Part shown: positions 1 through 8,240 of the stretch, piece after piece | Numbering within the stretch: position 1 is the stretch's first letter | Layout: the number at the start of each line of letters is the position of its first letter | DNA from: Prochloron sp965198675 | Lineage (GTDB): Bacteria > Cyanobacteriota > Cyanobacteriia > Cyanobacteriales > Prochloraceae | Length of the DNA: 64,000 bases | NCBI GenBank assembly: GCA_965198675.1 | Contig: OZ240666.1 | Span: forward strand, 992,001-1,056,000 | Direction: 5' to 3' | The notes under the pieces: generated by a model | The model's database searches: none | Told to the model about the DNA's origin: nothing | What the model saw: only the letters and a program-made list of their open reading frames with translations | Program-made: the position numbers and the translations under genes

Positions 1-415
1 AAATATAGTAACCGAGAAACTCAAGCCAGTCATCCATACGGACACGCTCCACATTGACCTTAGCATTTCGAGGGGGTGAGCCGAGTTTAAACCACTCAAC
101 TTCCTCACCAGGAAACTCAGCACCCGTTAACACGCGCCAAGAATGCCAGTGTCGATCTTCATCAGCACGTAGAAACTTCAGCTTTTCAGTTTTGCTACGT
201 ACATACATGGAATGATTGGGAGTGACACAGAAATCAAATTTAGCATTGGCAAAACGCAGTAAATTACCAACGTAGGGCTGTACGATGTACTCATCGGGAA
301 CATGATACTCGATTTGATTGTCCTCATTGAGAGTCGCTACACGCACTCCCCGTTGTAACTCGGGAAAAGGGATCCAGCCATCCTCTGTTAGAATCTCAGT
401 TTCAGAGTCAAAACA
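1..415 (-). mobile_element. Intein, N-terminal splicing region and start of homing-endonuclease domain (continues beyond window)
   Basis: From Cys142 of the host protein the frame reads CFDSETEILTEDGW, a classical intein block A with a Cys nucleophile. About 67 residues later comes FCVTPNHSMYV, the block B T-x-x-H motif (His codon at 212-214). Near the window edge WLEFLGYYI matches the start of a LAGLIDADG (DOD) endonuclease motif, so the element is probably a full-size intein rather than a mini-intein. It sits directly before the catalytic YxxxK of the host SDR, and the +1 Cys would be the conserved Cys of the family's SCYDEGKR motif. The C-terminal blocks F and G are outside the window. Confidence 0.85.
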
Positions 416-838
416 GGAACGAATGCCAATACAATTCACATTACCCCGATACTCTTCCGTTTGGGGATGAACGTCAGGATCCCCGTACACTTCCGAAGTG
501 GAAGCCAGGAGAAATCTTGCTTTGACTCGTTTTGCAAGTCCCAGCATATTTAAAGTCCCGATCACATTAGTTTTAACTGTTTTTACTGGGTTAAACTGAT
601 AATGCACTGGGGAAGCGGGACAAGCGAGATGGTATATTTGGTCGGCTTCCAAGGGAATTGGTTCCGTGATATCATGGCGAATTAGCTCAAAATAAGGGTG
701 AGAGAGCCACTTGAGGATATTCTTTTTGTCTCCCGTGTAAAAATTATCTAAACAAAGAACCTCATGTCCTTCGTTCATCAGGCGATCGATAAGGTGGGAG
801 CCAATAAAACCAGCCCCCCCGGTAACTAAAATTCTCAT
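1..838 (-). CDS. UDP-glucuronate decarboxylase-type SDR, 5' part, interrupted by an intein
   Basis: The reading frame opens at an ATG at 838 and stays open to the window edge (279 codons). Residues 1-141 are an extended short-chain dehydrogenase: the NAD-binding GGAGFIGSHL motif is at 7-16, a DNF motif that selects the cofactor follows, then the STSEVYGDP block typical of UDP-glucuronate decarboxylase (UXS), which makes UDP-xylose. In the family the next motif is GIRSCYDEGKR, holding the catalytic Tyr-xxx-Lys. Here GIRS is followed by Cys142 and foreign sequence that looks like an intein, so the active site would be completed only after splicing. The gene begins 43 nt after the lepA stop on the same strand and could be cotranscribed with it. 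Cys replaces the usual Pro before IGIRS. Family identity is clear; exact substrate is inferred. Confidence 0.85.
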   Translation of the reverse strand, partial: MRILVTGGAGFIGSHLIDRLMNEGHEVLCLDNFYTGDKKNILKWLSHPYFELIRHDITEPIPLEADQIYHLACPASPVHYQFNPVKTVKTNVIGTLNMLGLAKRVKARFLLASTSEVYGDPDVHPQTEEYRGNVNCIGIRSCFDSETEILTEDGWIPFPELQRGVRVATLNEDNQIEYHVPDEYIVQPYVGNLLRFANAKFDFCVTPNHSMYVRSKTEKLKFLRADEDRHWHSWRVLTGAEFPGEEVEWFKLGSPPRNAKVNVERVRMDDWLEFLGYYI

Positions 839-881
839 CAAAAACTCTCCTCGTTTGTGGTCCAACCTATCCTAGCAGCCC

Positions 882-2690
882 CTACTGTTCTAGTCGCAAA
901 ACAGCCATAAAAGCCTCCTGGGGAACATCTACAGTGCCGATAGCCTTCATGCGCTTTTTCCCTTTCGCCTGTTTTTTCAGCAATTTCTTCTTCCGGGAAA
1001 TATCCCCACCGTAACACTTAGCCAGTACGTCTTTCCGCAGAGCTGGTATTTGTTGGGAGGCAATAATCCTGGAACCGATGGCTGCTTGAATGGGAATTTT
1101 AAACTGATGACGAGGAATTAATTCCTTCAGTTTTTCCACCAAAGCCTTGCCCACATAATAAGCTTTATCGCGATGAACGATAGTCACCAAAGAATCCACC
1201 GGCTCTCCATTTACCATGATATCCAATCGCACCAAAGTATTTGCCCGATAGCCGATTTGATGGTATTCCATACTCCCATAACCACGAGAAAGAGATTTGA
1301 GGCGATCAAAAAAGTCCGTCACCACTTCAGCTAGAGGCAATTCGTAAATCAGGGCTGTGCGTTTTTCGGTAAAATAGCGCATATCCATGAAAGTACCTCT
1401 ACGACTCTGACACAACTCCATCAATGCTCCCACATAGGTTTCCGGGGTAATAATTTCCACCCGAATATAGGGTTCTTCAATCTTCTCTCGCTTTACTGGG
1501 GGGGGTAATTGACTGGGATTATCGATTTCCAGCACTTCTCCATCGGTAGTAGTGACGCGATAAATTACCGATGGAGCGGTGGTAATTAATTCCAGATTGT
1601 ACTCCCTTTCCAACCGTTCTTGAACAATTTCCATATGGAGCAAGCCCAAAAAGCCGCAGCGAAAGCCAAAACCCATCGCACTTGAGGTTTCTGGTTCGTA
1701 ATAAAGAGCAGCATCGTTGAGCTTCAACTTTTCCAGAGCATCCCGGAAGTCTTCATATTGTTCCGAATCCGTGGGAAATAAGCCGCAGAAGACCATGGGT
1801 TTAGCTTCTGTATAACCGGGTAAAGGTTCTTCTGCCTGGGCTGAGGCGAGAGTAATGGTATCTCCTACTCTCGCATCCGCTACAGTTTTAATGGCAGCGG
1901 CGATATAACCCACCTCTCCTGCGTGGAGATCCTCTACTGGGATTTGTCCAGGAGAAAGCACCCCTAACTCATCAATATCGTATTCCTTGCCCGAAGCCAT
2001 CAAGCGGAAGCGATCGCCTTTTGTAACTTTCCCATCCATCACCCGGAAATAGATGATTGCCCCCCGATAAGGATCGTAATAGCTATCGAAAATTAGCGCT
2101 CGTAGAGGTTTCTCCATCCTCTCTTCTGGAGGTGGAATTAAATGGACAATAGATTCCAAAATCTCATCCACTCCAATCCCTGCTTTCGCAGAAGCCAAGA
2201 TTGCCGTGCTACAATCCAAACCGATAACTTCTTCAATTTCCTTAATCACCCTTTCTGGTTCCGCCCCCGGTAAGTCGATTTTATTCAGCACTGGGATAAT
2301 TTCCAAATCATGTTCCAGAGCAAGATAGATATTGGCGAGAGTTTGAGCTTCTACCCCTTGAGAAGCATCTACCACCAACAGAGCGCCTTCACAAGCCGCC
2401 AGGGAGCGAGATACCTCGTAGGAAAAATCCACATGACCGGGAGTATCGATGAGGTTCAGCACGTACTCTTGACCATCTCTAGCGGTATAATTCATCCGGG
2501 CTGCTTGCAGCTTAATGGTAATGCCTCGCTCTCTTTCTAGGTCCATGTTATCCAGGAATTGTTCCTTCATCTCCCTCTGGGCAACGGTTCCAGTGAGCTG
2601 TAACATGCGGTCTGCGAGAGTAGATTTGCCGTGGTCGATGTGGGCAATAATAGAGAAATTACGTATCTGAGATCCGGAAACAACAGTCAT
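882..2690 (-). CDS. lepA: Elongation factor 4 (LepA)
   Basis: This 602-residue translational GTPase acts on stalled or mistranslocated ribosomes, promoting back-translocation. The G1 motif AHIDHGKST is near residues 16-24, G3 is in DTPGHVDFSYE, and G4 is NKID. The LepA-specific C-terminal tail ends with the Lys-rich KKKLLKKQAKGKKRM segment. Length and order (GTPase, domain II, EF-G-like domains, LepA C-terminal domain) fit the family. The ATG is at 2690. The upstream region to the divergent histidine kinase is only 141 bp, so the two genes share an intergenic promoter region. The SDR-intein gene follows on the same strand. Confidence 0.97.
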   Translation of the reverse strand: MTVVSGSQIRNFSIIAHIDHGKSTLADRMLQLTGTVAQREMKEQFLDNMDLERERGITIKLQAARMNYTARDGQEYVLNLIDTPGHVDFSYEVSRSLAACEGALLVVDASQGVEAQTLANIYLALEHDLEIIPVLNKIDLPGAEPERVIKEIEEVIGLDCSTAILASAKAGIGVDEILESIVHLIPPPEERMEKPLRALIFDSYYDPYRGAIIYFRVMDGKVTKGDRFRLMASGKEYDIDELGVLSPGQIPVEDLHAGEVGYIAAAIKTVADARVGDTITLASAQAEEPLPGYTEAKPMVFCGLFPTDSEQYEDFRDALEKLKLNDAALYYEPETSSAMGFGFRCGFLGLLHMEIVQERLEREYNLELITTAPSVIYRVTTTDGEVLEIDNPSQLPPPVKREKIEEPYIRVEIITPETYVGALMELCQSRRGTFMDMRYFTEKRTALIYELPLAEVVTDFFDRLKSLSRGYGSMEYHQIGYRANTLVRLDIMVNGEPVDSLVTIVHRDKAYYVGKALVEKLKELIPRHQFKIPIQAAIGSRIIASQQIPALRKDVLAKCYGGDISRKKKLLKKQAKGKKRMKAIGTVDVPQEAFMAVLRLEQ

Positions 2691-2718
2691 ATATTATTGT
2701 AACTAAAATTAGCAATTA

Positions 2719-2747
2719 TTGGGCAAAGTCTGGGAATATTCTATAAT
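2719..2747 (+). promoter_or_regulatory. Possible sigma70-type promoter for the histidine kinase
   Basis: A perfect TATAAT at 2742-2747 is preceded by TTGGGC at 2719-2724 with a 17-nt spacer, about 85 nt before the kinase start. The -35 matches the consensus only in TTG. It lies in the short gap between divergent lepA and the kinase. Inference from sequence only. Confidence 0.35.
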
Positions 2748-2831
2748 AGAAACAGGCATTCATATTGGCTGGAATTGACATAAGATTTATCGAAAGTTAG
2801 TTGTAAAATTTTTTTTTACTATTGAAGCTCA

Positions 2832-4559
2832 ATGTTGTATCCTACTCTATCCTCCCACAAACTTAGATGCCATAATTCCATGGAAGTCTCTCCCAGACAA
2901 GGAAACTCAGATTTGTGGCAAGATTTGGGTGCTGACTTAGTCTTTACCCAAGATGACTCTGGCAAATATCTGTCCTTTTACTGGCAAGATGCGGTCGATT
3001 ATGGTTTGAGTGACGAAAAAATAGTGGGGAGTTTTTTGGAGGATACCTTCACTTCTGTATCTATCTTAGAATATAATCATATCATAAAACAAGTTTTAGA
3101 AAGACATATACCTAAACGACGTTACTGTTACTTTAAGTATCTGAATCAGTTTTTCCCCTTTGAACTGGTAATTAGCCCCATTTTACCCCCGGGAGGCAAA
3201 GCAACAAGGGTACTGGTGATGGGGCACCGCTTGGGGAAAACAGAAATATCTCTTCCTCATAAATTTAGAATCCCAGTAAATATTTATTCATACGCTAAAT
3301 TGTTGGTTAAAATCACCAAAAAAGTTAGTAAAACTTTAAATTTGGCAACAATTTGGCAGCAAACAGTCAAGAGCATAGGAGAAGCCCTAGTGGTCAGCCG
3401 CTGCAATATCTTATCCTACGACGAAACCAAAAAACAGTTACAAGTCAGAGCTGAATATTCCCCGCCACTCTATAAGTCTCTGGTGGGTTATAAGCTGGAT
3501 GTAGAATCTGAAGATTATTTCCAGCAAGCAATGTCCTCTCAATCTGTAGTCATAAAGGATCGTGTAGCCCTCAATGATCCATTTGAGCAAAAGTCACTGC
3601 TCTTGGTATCCACCTTCTACCAACAAAAGCGGAATGGCTTAATTTGGATCCAGCAGTGCGATCGCTACCGTCAGTGGACTGAAGCAGAAATAGAATTAGT
3701 CCAGGAGTTGGCAGATCGAGTGGGAACAGCCATCGCCCACGCTACTCTCTACCAGGAACTAGAACTAGCTAGAAATGAAGCAGAATCAGCAAACCGCCTG
3801 AAAAGTAATTTTCTCGCCAGTACTACCCACGAATTACGAACTCCCCTCAATGGTATCATAGGATTCCTCCAACTGGTTCTCAATGACATGGCGGATGATC
3901 CCCAAGAGGAAAAAGAATTTCTCCAGGAAGCTCATAATTCAGCTCTCTATCTCCTCAATCTGATTAATGACATTCTGGATTTTGCTAAAATTGAGGCTGG
4001 TAAAATGGACCTGGAATTAGTCCCGGTAGACCTGAGGGAGCTATTTCAAGACGTGGAGACAAAAACTCGTCCTCAAGCGCAAGAGAAAAATCTCAGCTTG
4101 AAAATCCAACTTCCTCCTATTTACGATCCTATCATGGTCTACGGTAACCATCGCCGTTTGTTGCAAGTAATGTTAAACTTGGTGGGAAATGCGATTAAAT
4201 TTACTCACGAAGGAGGGGTGACTATTAGCGCTGAAGTAGTGCAGAAAAAAATCCAACACCATGATCGCCAGTTTCCTGGGATAGTAAAAATTAATGTGGC
4301 TGATACGGGTATTGGGGTTCCTTTAGACCAACAAAAGAATCTGTTTGACAATTTCTTCCAGGTTGATGGGGGATCTACTCGGGAATACGGCGGTACAGGT
4401 TTGGGTTTGGCTATCTCCCAAAGGCTAGTGGAGGCAATGGGTGGTAAGATAGACTTCTACAGCATGGGGGAAGGATTGGGTTCCACCGTTAGCTTGAGCA
4501 TTCCTCTCAATCATGCTCCTGTTATGAAGAGTTTGGCACAAGCAGTAACCAGTTCGTAG
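2832..4559 (+). CDS. Sensor histidine kinase (PAS-like, GAF, HisKA, HATPase)
   Basis: A 575-residue cytoplasmic sensor kinase with no membrane segment. Residues ~25-135 look PAS-like, ~150-305 form a GAF domain (TIWQQTVKSIGEAL to VGTAIAHATLYQEL), and then come HisKA with the phospho-acceptor His333 in TTHELRTPLN and a HATPase domain with N box (NLVGNAIKFT), G1 (DTGIGVP) and G2 (GGTGLGLAI). It should autophosphorylate and pass phosphate to an unlinked response regulator, since none is encoded nearby. The last two codons and the stop (TCG TAG) fall inside a dispersed GTAGGGTGGGC repeat, so the C-terminus may have been altered by the repeat. The signal sensed is unknown. Confidence 0.9.
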   Translation: MLYPTLSSHKLRCHNSMEVSPRQGNSDLWQDLGADLVFTQDDSGKYLSFYWQDAVDYGLSDEKIVGSFLEDTFTSVSILEYNHIIKQVLERHIPKRRYCYFKYLNQFFPFELVISPILPPGGKATRVLVMGHRLGKTEISLPHKFRIPVNIYSYAKLLVKITKKVSKTLNLATIWQQTVKSIGEALVVSRCNILSYDETKKQLQVRAEYSPPLYKSLVGYKLDVESEDYFQQAMSSQSVVIKDRVALNDPFEQKSLLLVSTFYQQKRNGLIWIQQCDRYRQWTEAEIELVQELADRVGTAIAHATLYQELELARNEAESANRLKSNFLASTTHELRTPLNGIIGFLQLVLNDMADDPQEEKEFLQEAHNSALYLLNLINDILDFAKIEAGKMDLELVPVDLRELFQDVETKTRPQAQEKNLSLKIQLPPIYDPIMVYGNHRRLLQVMLNLVGNAIKFTHEGGVTISAEVVQKKIQHHDRQFPGIVKINVADTGIGVPLDQQKNLFDNFFQVDGGSTREYGGTGLGLAISQRLVEAMGGKIDFYSMGEGLGSTVSLSIPLNHAPVMKSLAQAVTSS

Positions 4560-4581
4560 GGTGGGCATTGCCCACCAAGCA
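4553..4581. repeat. Dispersed palindromic repeat, GTAGGGTGGGC type
   Basis: GTAGGGTGGGCATTGCCCAC contains the palindrome GGGCATTGCCC. Copies occur at 4553-4581, 4805-4833, 26643-26664 and, inverted, 45404-45427. Here it supplies the stop codon of the kinase. It has no coding capacity and looks like a REP- or MITE-like element. Confidence 0.8.
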
Positions 4582-4600
4582 AGCCATATGAGAGGATTTA

Positions 4601-4840
4601 ATGGACTTTGAAATTATTGGAAAAGTTACAGAAATTGAAACCATTGCTGTAGGAAAAGGCATTCCTGTGCGTCGTCAGTTGCAAAAACGGTATGGCAGAG
4701 GAAAGTGGAGAAAGTTGAAGGGAGTAGCCCAAGTACGGCTTCCTGACGATACAATACGTTTAGCCGAGATCCATTGGTATGAAGCCCATGGTATTGGCAA
4801 GAAAGTTCGTAGGGTGGGCATTGCCCACCAAGCCAGCTAG
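4601..4840 (+). CDS. Small conserved cyanobacterial protein, C-terminus altered by a repeat
   Basis: A 79-residue basic protein beginning MDFEIIGKVTEIETIAVG and containing the block RGKWRKLKGVA and AEIHWYEAHGIGKK. Similar short proteins are common in cyanobacterial genomes and usually end soon after HGIGKK with a charged tail; this is recalled family knowledge, not a search. Here the last 11 residues are encoded by the GTAGGGTGGGC repeat (4805-4833), so the original tail has been replaced. It is followed by another small gene that often sits beside such proteins, and the pair may be a toxin-antitoxin-like unit. Function unknown. Confidence 0.6.
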   Translation: MDFEIIGKVTEIETIAVGKGIPVRRQLQKRYGRGKWRKLKGVAQVRLPDDTIRLAEIHWYEAHGIGKKVRRVGIAHQAS

Positions 4841-4880
4841 AGGAGAAGATGGGTGTGGATTTTGAAATCATTAGCTACCT
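4805..4880 (+). repeat. Second repeat copy followed by a decayed second start of the upstream small gene
   Basis: The repeat at 4805-4833 is followed at 4855 by GTGGATTTTGAAATCATTAG, which mirrors the start of the gene at 4601 (ATGGACTTTGAAATTATTGG). The order repeat plus gene start therefore occurs twice about 250 bp apart, a footprint of tandem duplication or repeat-mediated recombination. The second copy loses similarity after about seven codons. Confidence 0.6.
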
Positions 4881-4891
4881 TTTTTTGATTA

Positions 4892-5131
4892 ATGATGGAA
4901 ACCAAACAACAACAAGCTATTCATTTTGCTGTGTGCCTTAACAACGAAGGATATGAAGCATCCCTGGAAGTTGGAAAACTAGATCCCATGATTAATGATG
5001 AACAAGCAAAAATCCATGGGCTGATTCGTGTGATTGACGAGAGTGGGGAAGACTACGCTTTTTCAGCCAATCGTTTCTATCTCATTGAGTTACCGCAAAA
5101 TGTGGAGGAAACTCTGTTAGCAGCATCTTAG
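4892..5131 (+). CDS. Small conserved cyanobacterial hypothetical protein
   Basis: A 79-residue acidic soluble protein with the core FAVCLNNEGYEASLE and GLIRVIDESGEDYAFSA, ending IELPQNVEETLLAAS. The pattern FAVCLNNE...ASLE...K.Y....D.....H.LIRVIDESGEDY is recurrent in cyanobacteria, usually next to a basic partner like the one at 4601. That arrangement suggests an operon and perhaps a toxin-antitoxin-like unit, but no known toxin or antitoxin domain is visible. The start is the first of two adjacent ATG-proximal codons at 4892. Confidence 0.6.
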   Translation: MMETKQQQAIHFAVCLNNEGYEASLEVGKLDPMINDEQAKIHGLIRVIDESGEDYAFSANRFYLIELPQNVEETLLAAS

Positions 5132-5233
5132 CGCCTTTTTACTGAGGGTCGCTACTATAGCTGCTATCATTAGTTGGACCTAGACAACCCTAACCAGGCA
5201 AGGAAAAACGCTCTCGGAGGCAATCGCCCATCC

Positions 5234-6620
5234 ATGATTACCCTTGAAACCCTTAAACAATGGCTACTTACCCCCGCAGAAAACGAACATCTGGAATTCA
5301 AAGAGGCTGTTGCTTTAGGTAATGAGGGTGGTGGCTATCTCGTTTTGGGGGTCACCAATAAGCCTCCACGGCAGGTGGTGGGTTCTCAAGCCTTTACAGA
5401 CCTCAATAAAATCAAAGCCCATATTCTAAACAAACTTAAATTTAGAGTAGACATTAGGTCATTGCAACATCCTCATGGTAGAGTGCTGGTGTTTGAAGTG
5501 CCACCCCGTCCCACAGGGCAAGCACTTGCCTTAGACGGAACTTTCTTAATGCGAGCTGGTGAAGACCTGGTGGCGATGACACCAGATAAGCTCAAACGCA
5601 TTTTTGCAGAAGACCAACAGGATTGGTTTACACAGCCTGCAAAAGCTGATGTAAGTCCTAATAATGTAATTGCCCTGCTTGATACACAGACCTATTTTGA
5701 GCTATTAAAGATACCCTATCCCACGAGTCGCGACGCCGTATTGAAGCGATTACAGGGGGAAAATTTAATCCAGCAGACCTCTCGGGGTTGGATCATTACC
5801 AACCTGGGTGCTATACTGTTGGCTAAGGAATTGAAAGCTTTTTCATCCTCATTAGCTCGTAAAGCCGTCCGTTTTGTCCTGTATGAGGGGACTAATAAGC
5901 TAAAGACTCGCAAGGATGTGACAGGCAATCGAGGATATGCTTCTGGCTTTGAACGTTTAGTGAATTTCGTCCACGAAGAAGCACCACAAAATCACATTGT
6001 TGAAGAAGTGCTCAGGGAAGAAGTAAAAATGTTTCCCAAGCAAGCTATACGGGAATTGATTGCTAATGCTCTCATTCATCAGGATTTTCAGTCCACGGGC
6101 AATTCCGTCATGGTGGAAATGTACACTGACCGTATTGAAATATCTAACCCAGGTATTCCCTCTATTAAGGTAGAACGCTTTATTGATGAACGAATGCGCG
6201 GCAGTCCCCACCCGTAGGATGCGTTAGCTGTCGTAGGATGCGTTACTAGCCGTAAGTAGTAACAACAATACAAACTTTGTTGGCGTAACGCATCGTACGT
6301 AGCAGCATCCTAAATTAAATGGGTTAGCGTAACGCATCATCTGATGCGTTAGCTGTCGTAGGATGCGTTACTAACCGTAAGTAGTAGCAACAATACAAAC
6401 TTTGTTGGCGTAACGCATCCTACGTAGCAGCATCCTAAATTAAATGGGTTAGCGTAACGCATCCTACGCGGCGCTACGGGAGCGTTTTCATTTGGACAAG
6501 TCTAAGAAAGCTCTCGTTTCTCAGATTATCGGGGCTACGAAGAAAGCAGGATTAATCAAGTCCGATTTCTCGGACTCAACTTCTACCCGCTATGCTCGCT
6601 ATCTCCCATTTTGGGCGTAA
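5234..6620 (+). pseudogene. AlbA_2 / ATPase-like transcriptional regulator, broken by a repeat array
   Basis: From ATG 5234 (MITLETLKQWL) the frame shows an AlbA_2 (Schlafen-type) module, HLEFKEA and NEGGGYLVLGV, then a winged-helix-like part, then a HATPase_c_4-like part (AIRELIANALIHQDF, RIEISNPG). Two lesions are visible. A stretch normally between EFKEA and VALANEGGG appears deleted, and after RFIDE the frame runs into a repeat array at 6213 and stops at 6217. Coding resumes, in the frame of the stop at 6618-6620, at about 6468 with ALRERFHLDKSKKALVSQ and ends YLPFWA, a typical family C-terminus. The central part of the ATPase domain has been lost and replaced by about 255 bp of repeats. 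The product is probably non-functional. Confidence 0.8.
6213..6467. repeat. Two tandem ~130-bp units with GTAGGATGCGTTA / TAACGCATCCTAC ends
   Basis: Each unit starts CGTAGGATGCGTTA, contains CAACAATACAAACTTTGTTG (itself a palindrome) and ends GCGTAACGCATC. The two units are nearly identical. The same terminal inverted repeats occur in elements at 15228, 17943, 50507 and 51367, so this is a family of non-coding miniature inverted-repeat elements. Here the array replaces the middle of the AlbA_2/ATPase gene. Confidence 0.85.
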
Positions 6621-6930
6621 AAGTGGTTAACGCCAATTAAAAGTGGTTAACGCCAATTAAAAGTGGTTAACGCCAATTAAAAGTGGTTAAAAGCAAATCG
6701 ATAAAGATAGGGTATCAATGGCTGAAACCCTTACGGGAAAAGGATAAAAGTGCTTAAACGCAAATCCATGACCACCTCAAATGATTAGGACTGACACTCC
6801 CTCTCTCCCATTTTCGGTTTGAAAGTGGTTAATGCCAATTAAAAGTGGTTAATCGCAAATCGATATAAGAGGATATCAATGGCTGAAACCCTTATAGGAA
6901 AAGGATAAAAGTGCTTAAACGCAAATCTTT
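6619..6930. repeat. 20-bp tandem repeats and a duplicated ~100-bp block
   Basis: The unit AAAAGTGGTTAACGCCAATT is repeated three times plus a diverged fourth from 6619 to about 6698. A block containing GGCTGAAACCCTTA and AAAAGTGCTTAAACGCAAAT then appears at ~6680-6770 and again at ~6838-6930. A third piece at 6800-6820 (CTCTCCCATTTTCGGTTTGA) resembles the last codons of the preceding gene, so the 3' end of that gene was included in the duplication. Nothing here appears to code. Confidence 0.75.
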
Positions 6931-6977
6931 AGGTGCTTCGAGCCAATCGATAAAAAATTGTATAACCTCGGGTAATA

Positions 6978-7110
6978 TGGAACTAGATGACGAAAGGCGG
7001 AGGCGCGCTATGACTCCGACATTAAATGGACAAACAGCAATAATTCGTACAGAGCGAGGTCTGGTAATTGCTGGTACTCGCATCACCTTATATGACGTGA
7101 TGGATTTTAT
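6978..7110 (+). pseudogene. DUF433-type antitoxin remnant
   Basis: The frame contains NGQTAIIRTERGLVIAGTRI followed by TLYDVMDF, the N-terminal signature of cyanobacterial DUF433 proteins, which are putative antitoxins of the VapB-like/MazE-like group. In intact relatives a longer helical part follows. Here similarity ends abruptly after DVMDF and the frame continues with unrelated sequence to a stop near 7208. It is probably a truncated relic next to the repeat array. The frame beginning at 6911 is open, but its first 20 codons derive from the duplicated repeat. Confidence 0.5.
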
Positions 7111-7282
7111 CGCAATCGTTGTCTTGATCGACTCATTGAGATTGTATTTGATATTGATGACTACAGAGGGTCAAGGAGGCTTTTTATTCCGTAATAGGTT
7201 CCAGTATTAAAAGATGGCAGTCAAAGAGGGTGCCAGACGCGGCATAGTTAAACTAGAAACCAGTGGTAATCTAAGGAGTGAG

Positions 7283-7933
7283 ATGACCGAATCTAATAAT
7301 GCTCGGGCAATTTTTCAGACAGCCTACGAAAATCGCTATACCTGGGACGAACACTTCCCCGGTTATACAGCAGAACTTACCCTGAAACAAGGAGAGGAAG
7401 TTTATACTGGCCAAGTACAAGTGAGAAGGGACTTGAGTGTTGAAGTGACGGGTATCCAAGACCAACAGGTACGAGAGAGCATCTATAATCAGATGCGGGA
7501 TATCGTTACTCACAGGAAATCTACTGAGTTCCATCAAGCTCACGGTAAGAACCAATTTAGCTTAGGTGCCCAGGATCCCACTGGTGCAGTGGAAATTCTC
7601 GTCCAAGGAGACGCTATGGGATCTAATTACAAAGTGCGCGGTGGGGAAATTTGCCAGGTGAGCAGGGTTATGGGTTCCATGGCTTTTACCATTAACACTA
7701 AAGAGAGTTTTGAGACCGGATCTGGCTATATTTCCGTGGGCTACAATGCTGTTTTTCGGGATGCTAAAACCGGTGAACTGAAGGGAGAACGGGACTTTCA
7801 GGAAACTTACACCCAATTTGGATCCTATTATCTCCCCACTCTTCAGGTGATAGACTCTCTTGATAATAATGGGGGGAAAATCACGACAGAGTTTCATTTC
7901 ACTGGCATTGAACTGCTGACTGTGGCATCATAA
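7283..7933 (+). CDS. DUF3386 family protein
   Basis: A 216-residue protein starting MTESNNARAIFQTAYENRYTW, preceded by AAGGAG at 7273-7278, which selects this ATG over the longer frame from 7214. It matches the cyanobacterial DUF3386 family, soluble beta-rich proteins of unknown function, with the features FPGYTAELTLKQ near the start and NNGG...TEFHFTGIELL at the end. It is followed after 27 nt by nfu on the same strand, so the two may be cotranscribed. No enzymatic motif is evident. Confidence 0.8.
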   Translation: MTESNNARAIFQTAYENRYTWDEHFPGYTAELTLKQGEEVYTGQVQVRRDLSVEVTGIQDQQVRESIYNQMRDIVTHRKSTEFHQAHGKNQFSLGAQDPTGAVEILVQGDAMGSNYKVRGGEICQVSRVMGSMAFTINTKESFETGSGYISVGYNAVFRDAKTGELKGERDFQETYTQFGSYYLPTLQVIDSLDNNGGKITTEFHFTGIELLTVAS

Positions 7934-7960
7934 AGGGAAACTATGTGAAGGAGGTACAGA

Positions 7961-8200
7961 ATGACAGCATTGGCACTGACCATGGACAATGTGGAAACAA
8001 CATTGGACGAAATGCGCCCTTATTTGATGGCGGATGGAGGTAATGTGGAGTTGGTGGAAATAGACGGTCCCATTGTCAAATTACGTCTCCAAGGTGCTTG
8101 TGGTTCTTGTCCCAGTTCTGCTATGACCTTGAGAATGGGGATTGAACGTCGTTTGAAAGAAATGATTCCTGAGATTGCCGAAATCGAGCAAGTCATGTAA
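7961..8200 (+). CDS. NifU-like (Nfu) iron-sulfur scaffold protein
   Basis: A 79-residue protein consisting only of the NifU C-terminal domain, with the paired cysteines in CGSCPSS (about residues 47-50) that bind a transferable [4Fe-4S] cluster. In cyanobacteria this short Nfu is the principal Fe-S scaffold and supplies photosystem I and other proteins. A strong ribosome-binding site, AAGGAGGT at 7948-7955, precedes the ATG. The length and DEMRPYLMADGGNVELVEID block are typical. It lies between DUF3386 and a GH57 gene. Confidence 0.93.
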   Translation: MTALALTMDNVETTLDEMRPYLMADGGNVELVEIDGPIVKLRLQGACGSCPSSAMTLRMGIERRLKEMIPEIAEIEQVM

Positions 8201-8205
8201 TTGAA

Positions 8206-8236
8206 ACCACGGGCCCACAGCCGTGGGCCCCTACAG
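8206..8236. repeat. Perfect GC-rich hairpin between nfu and the GH57 gene
   Basis: GGGCCCAC AGCC GTGGGCCC forms an 8-bp perfect stem with a 4-nt loop. There is no following T-run, so it could be a REP-type element, an mRNA stabiliser or a partial attenuator rather than a classical terminator. It ends only 5 nt before the GH57 start codon. Confidence 0.65.
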
Positions 8237-8240
8237 GATT

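Noticed and set aside
7214..7282. A longer start for the DUF3386 gene
   Set aside because: AAGGAG directly precedes ATG 7283, where family similarity begins.
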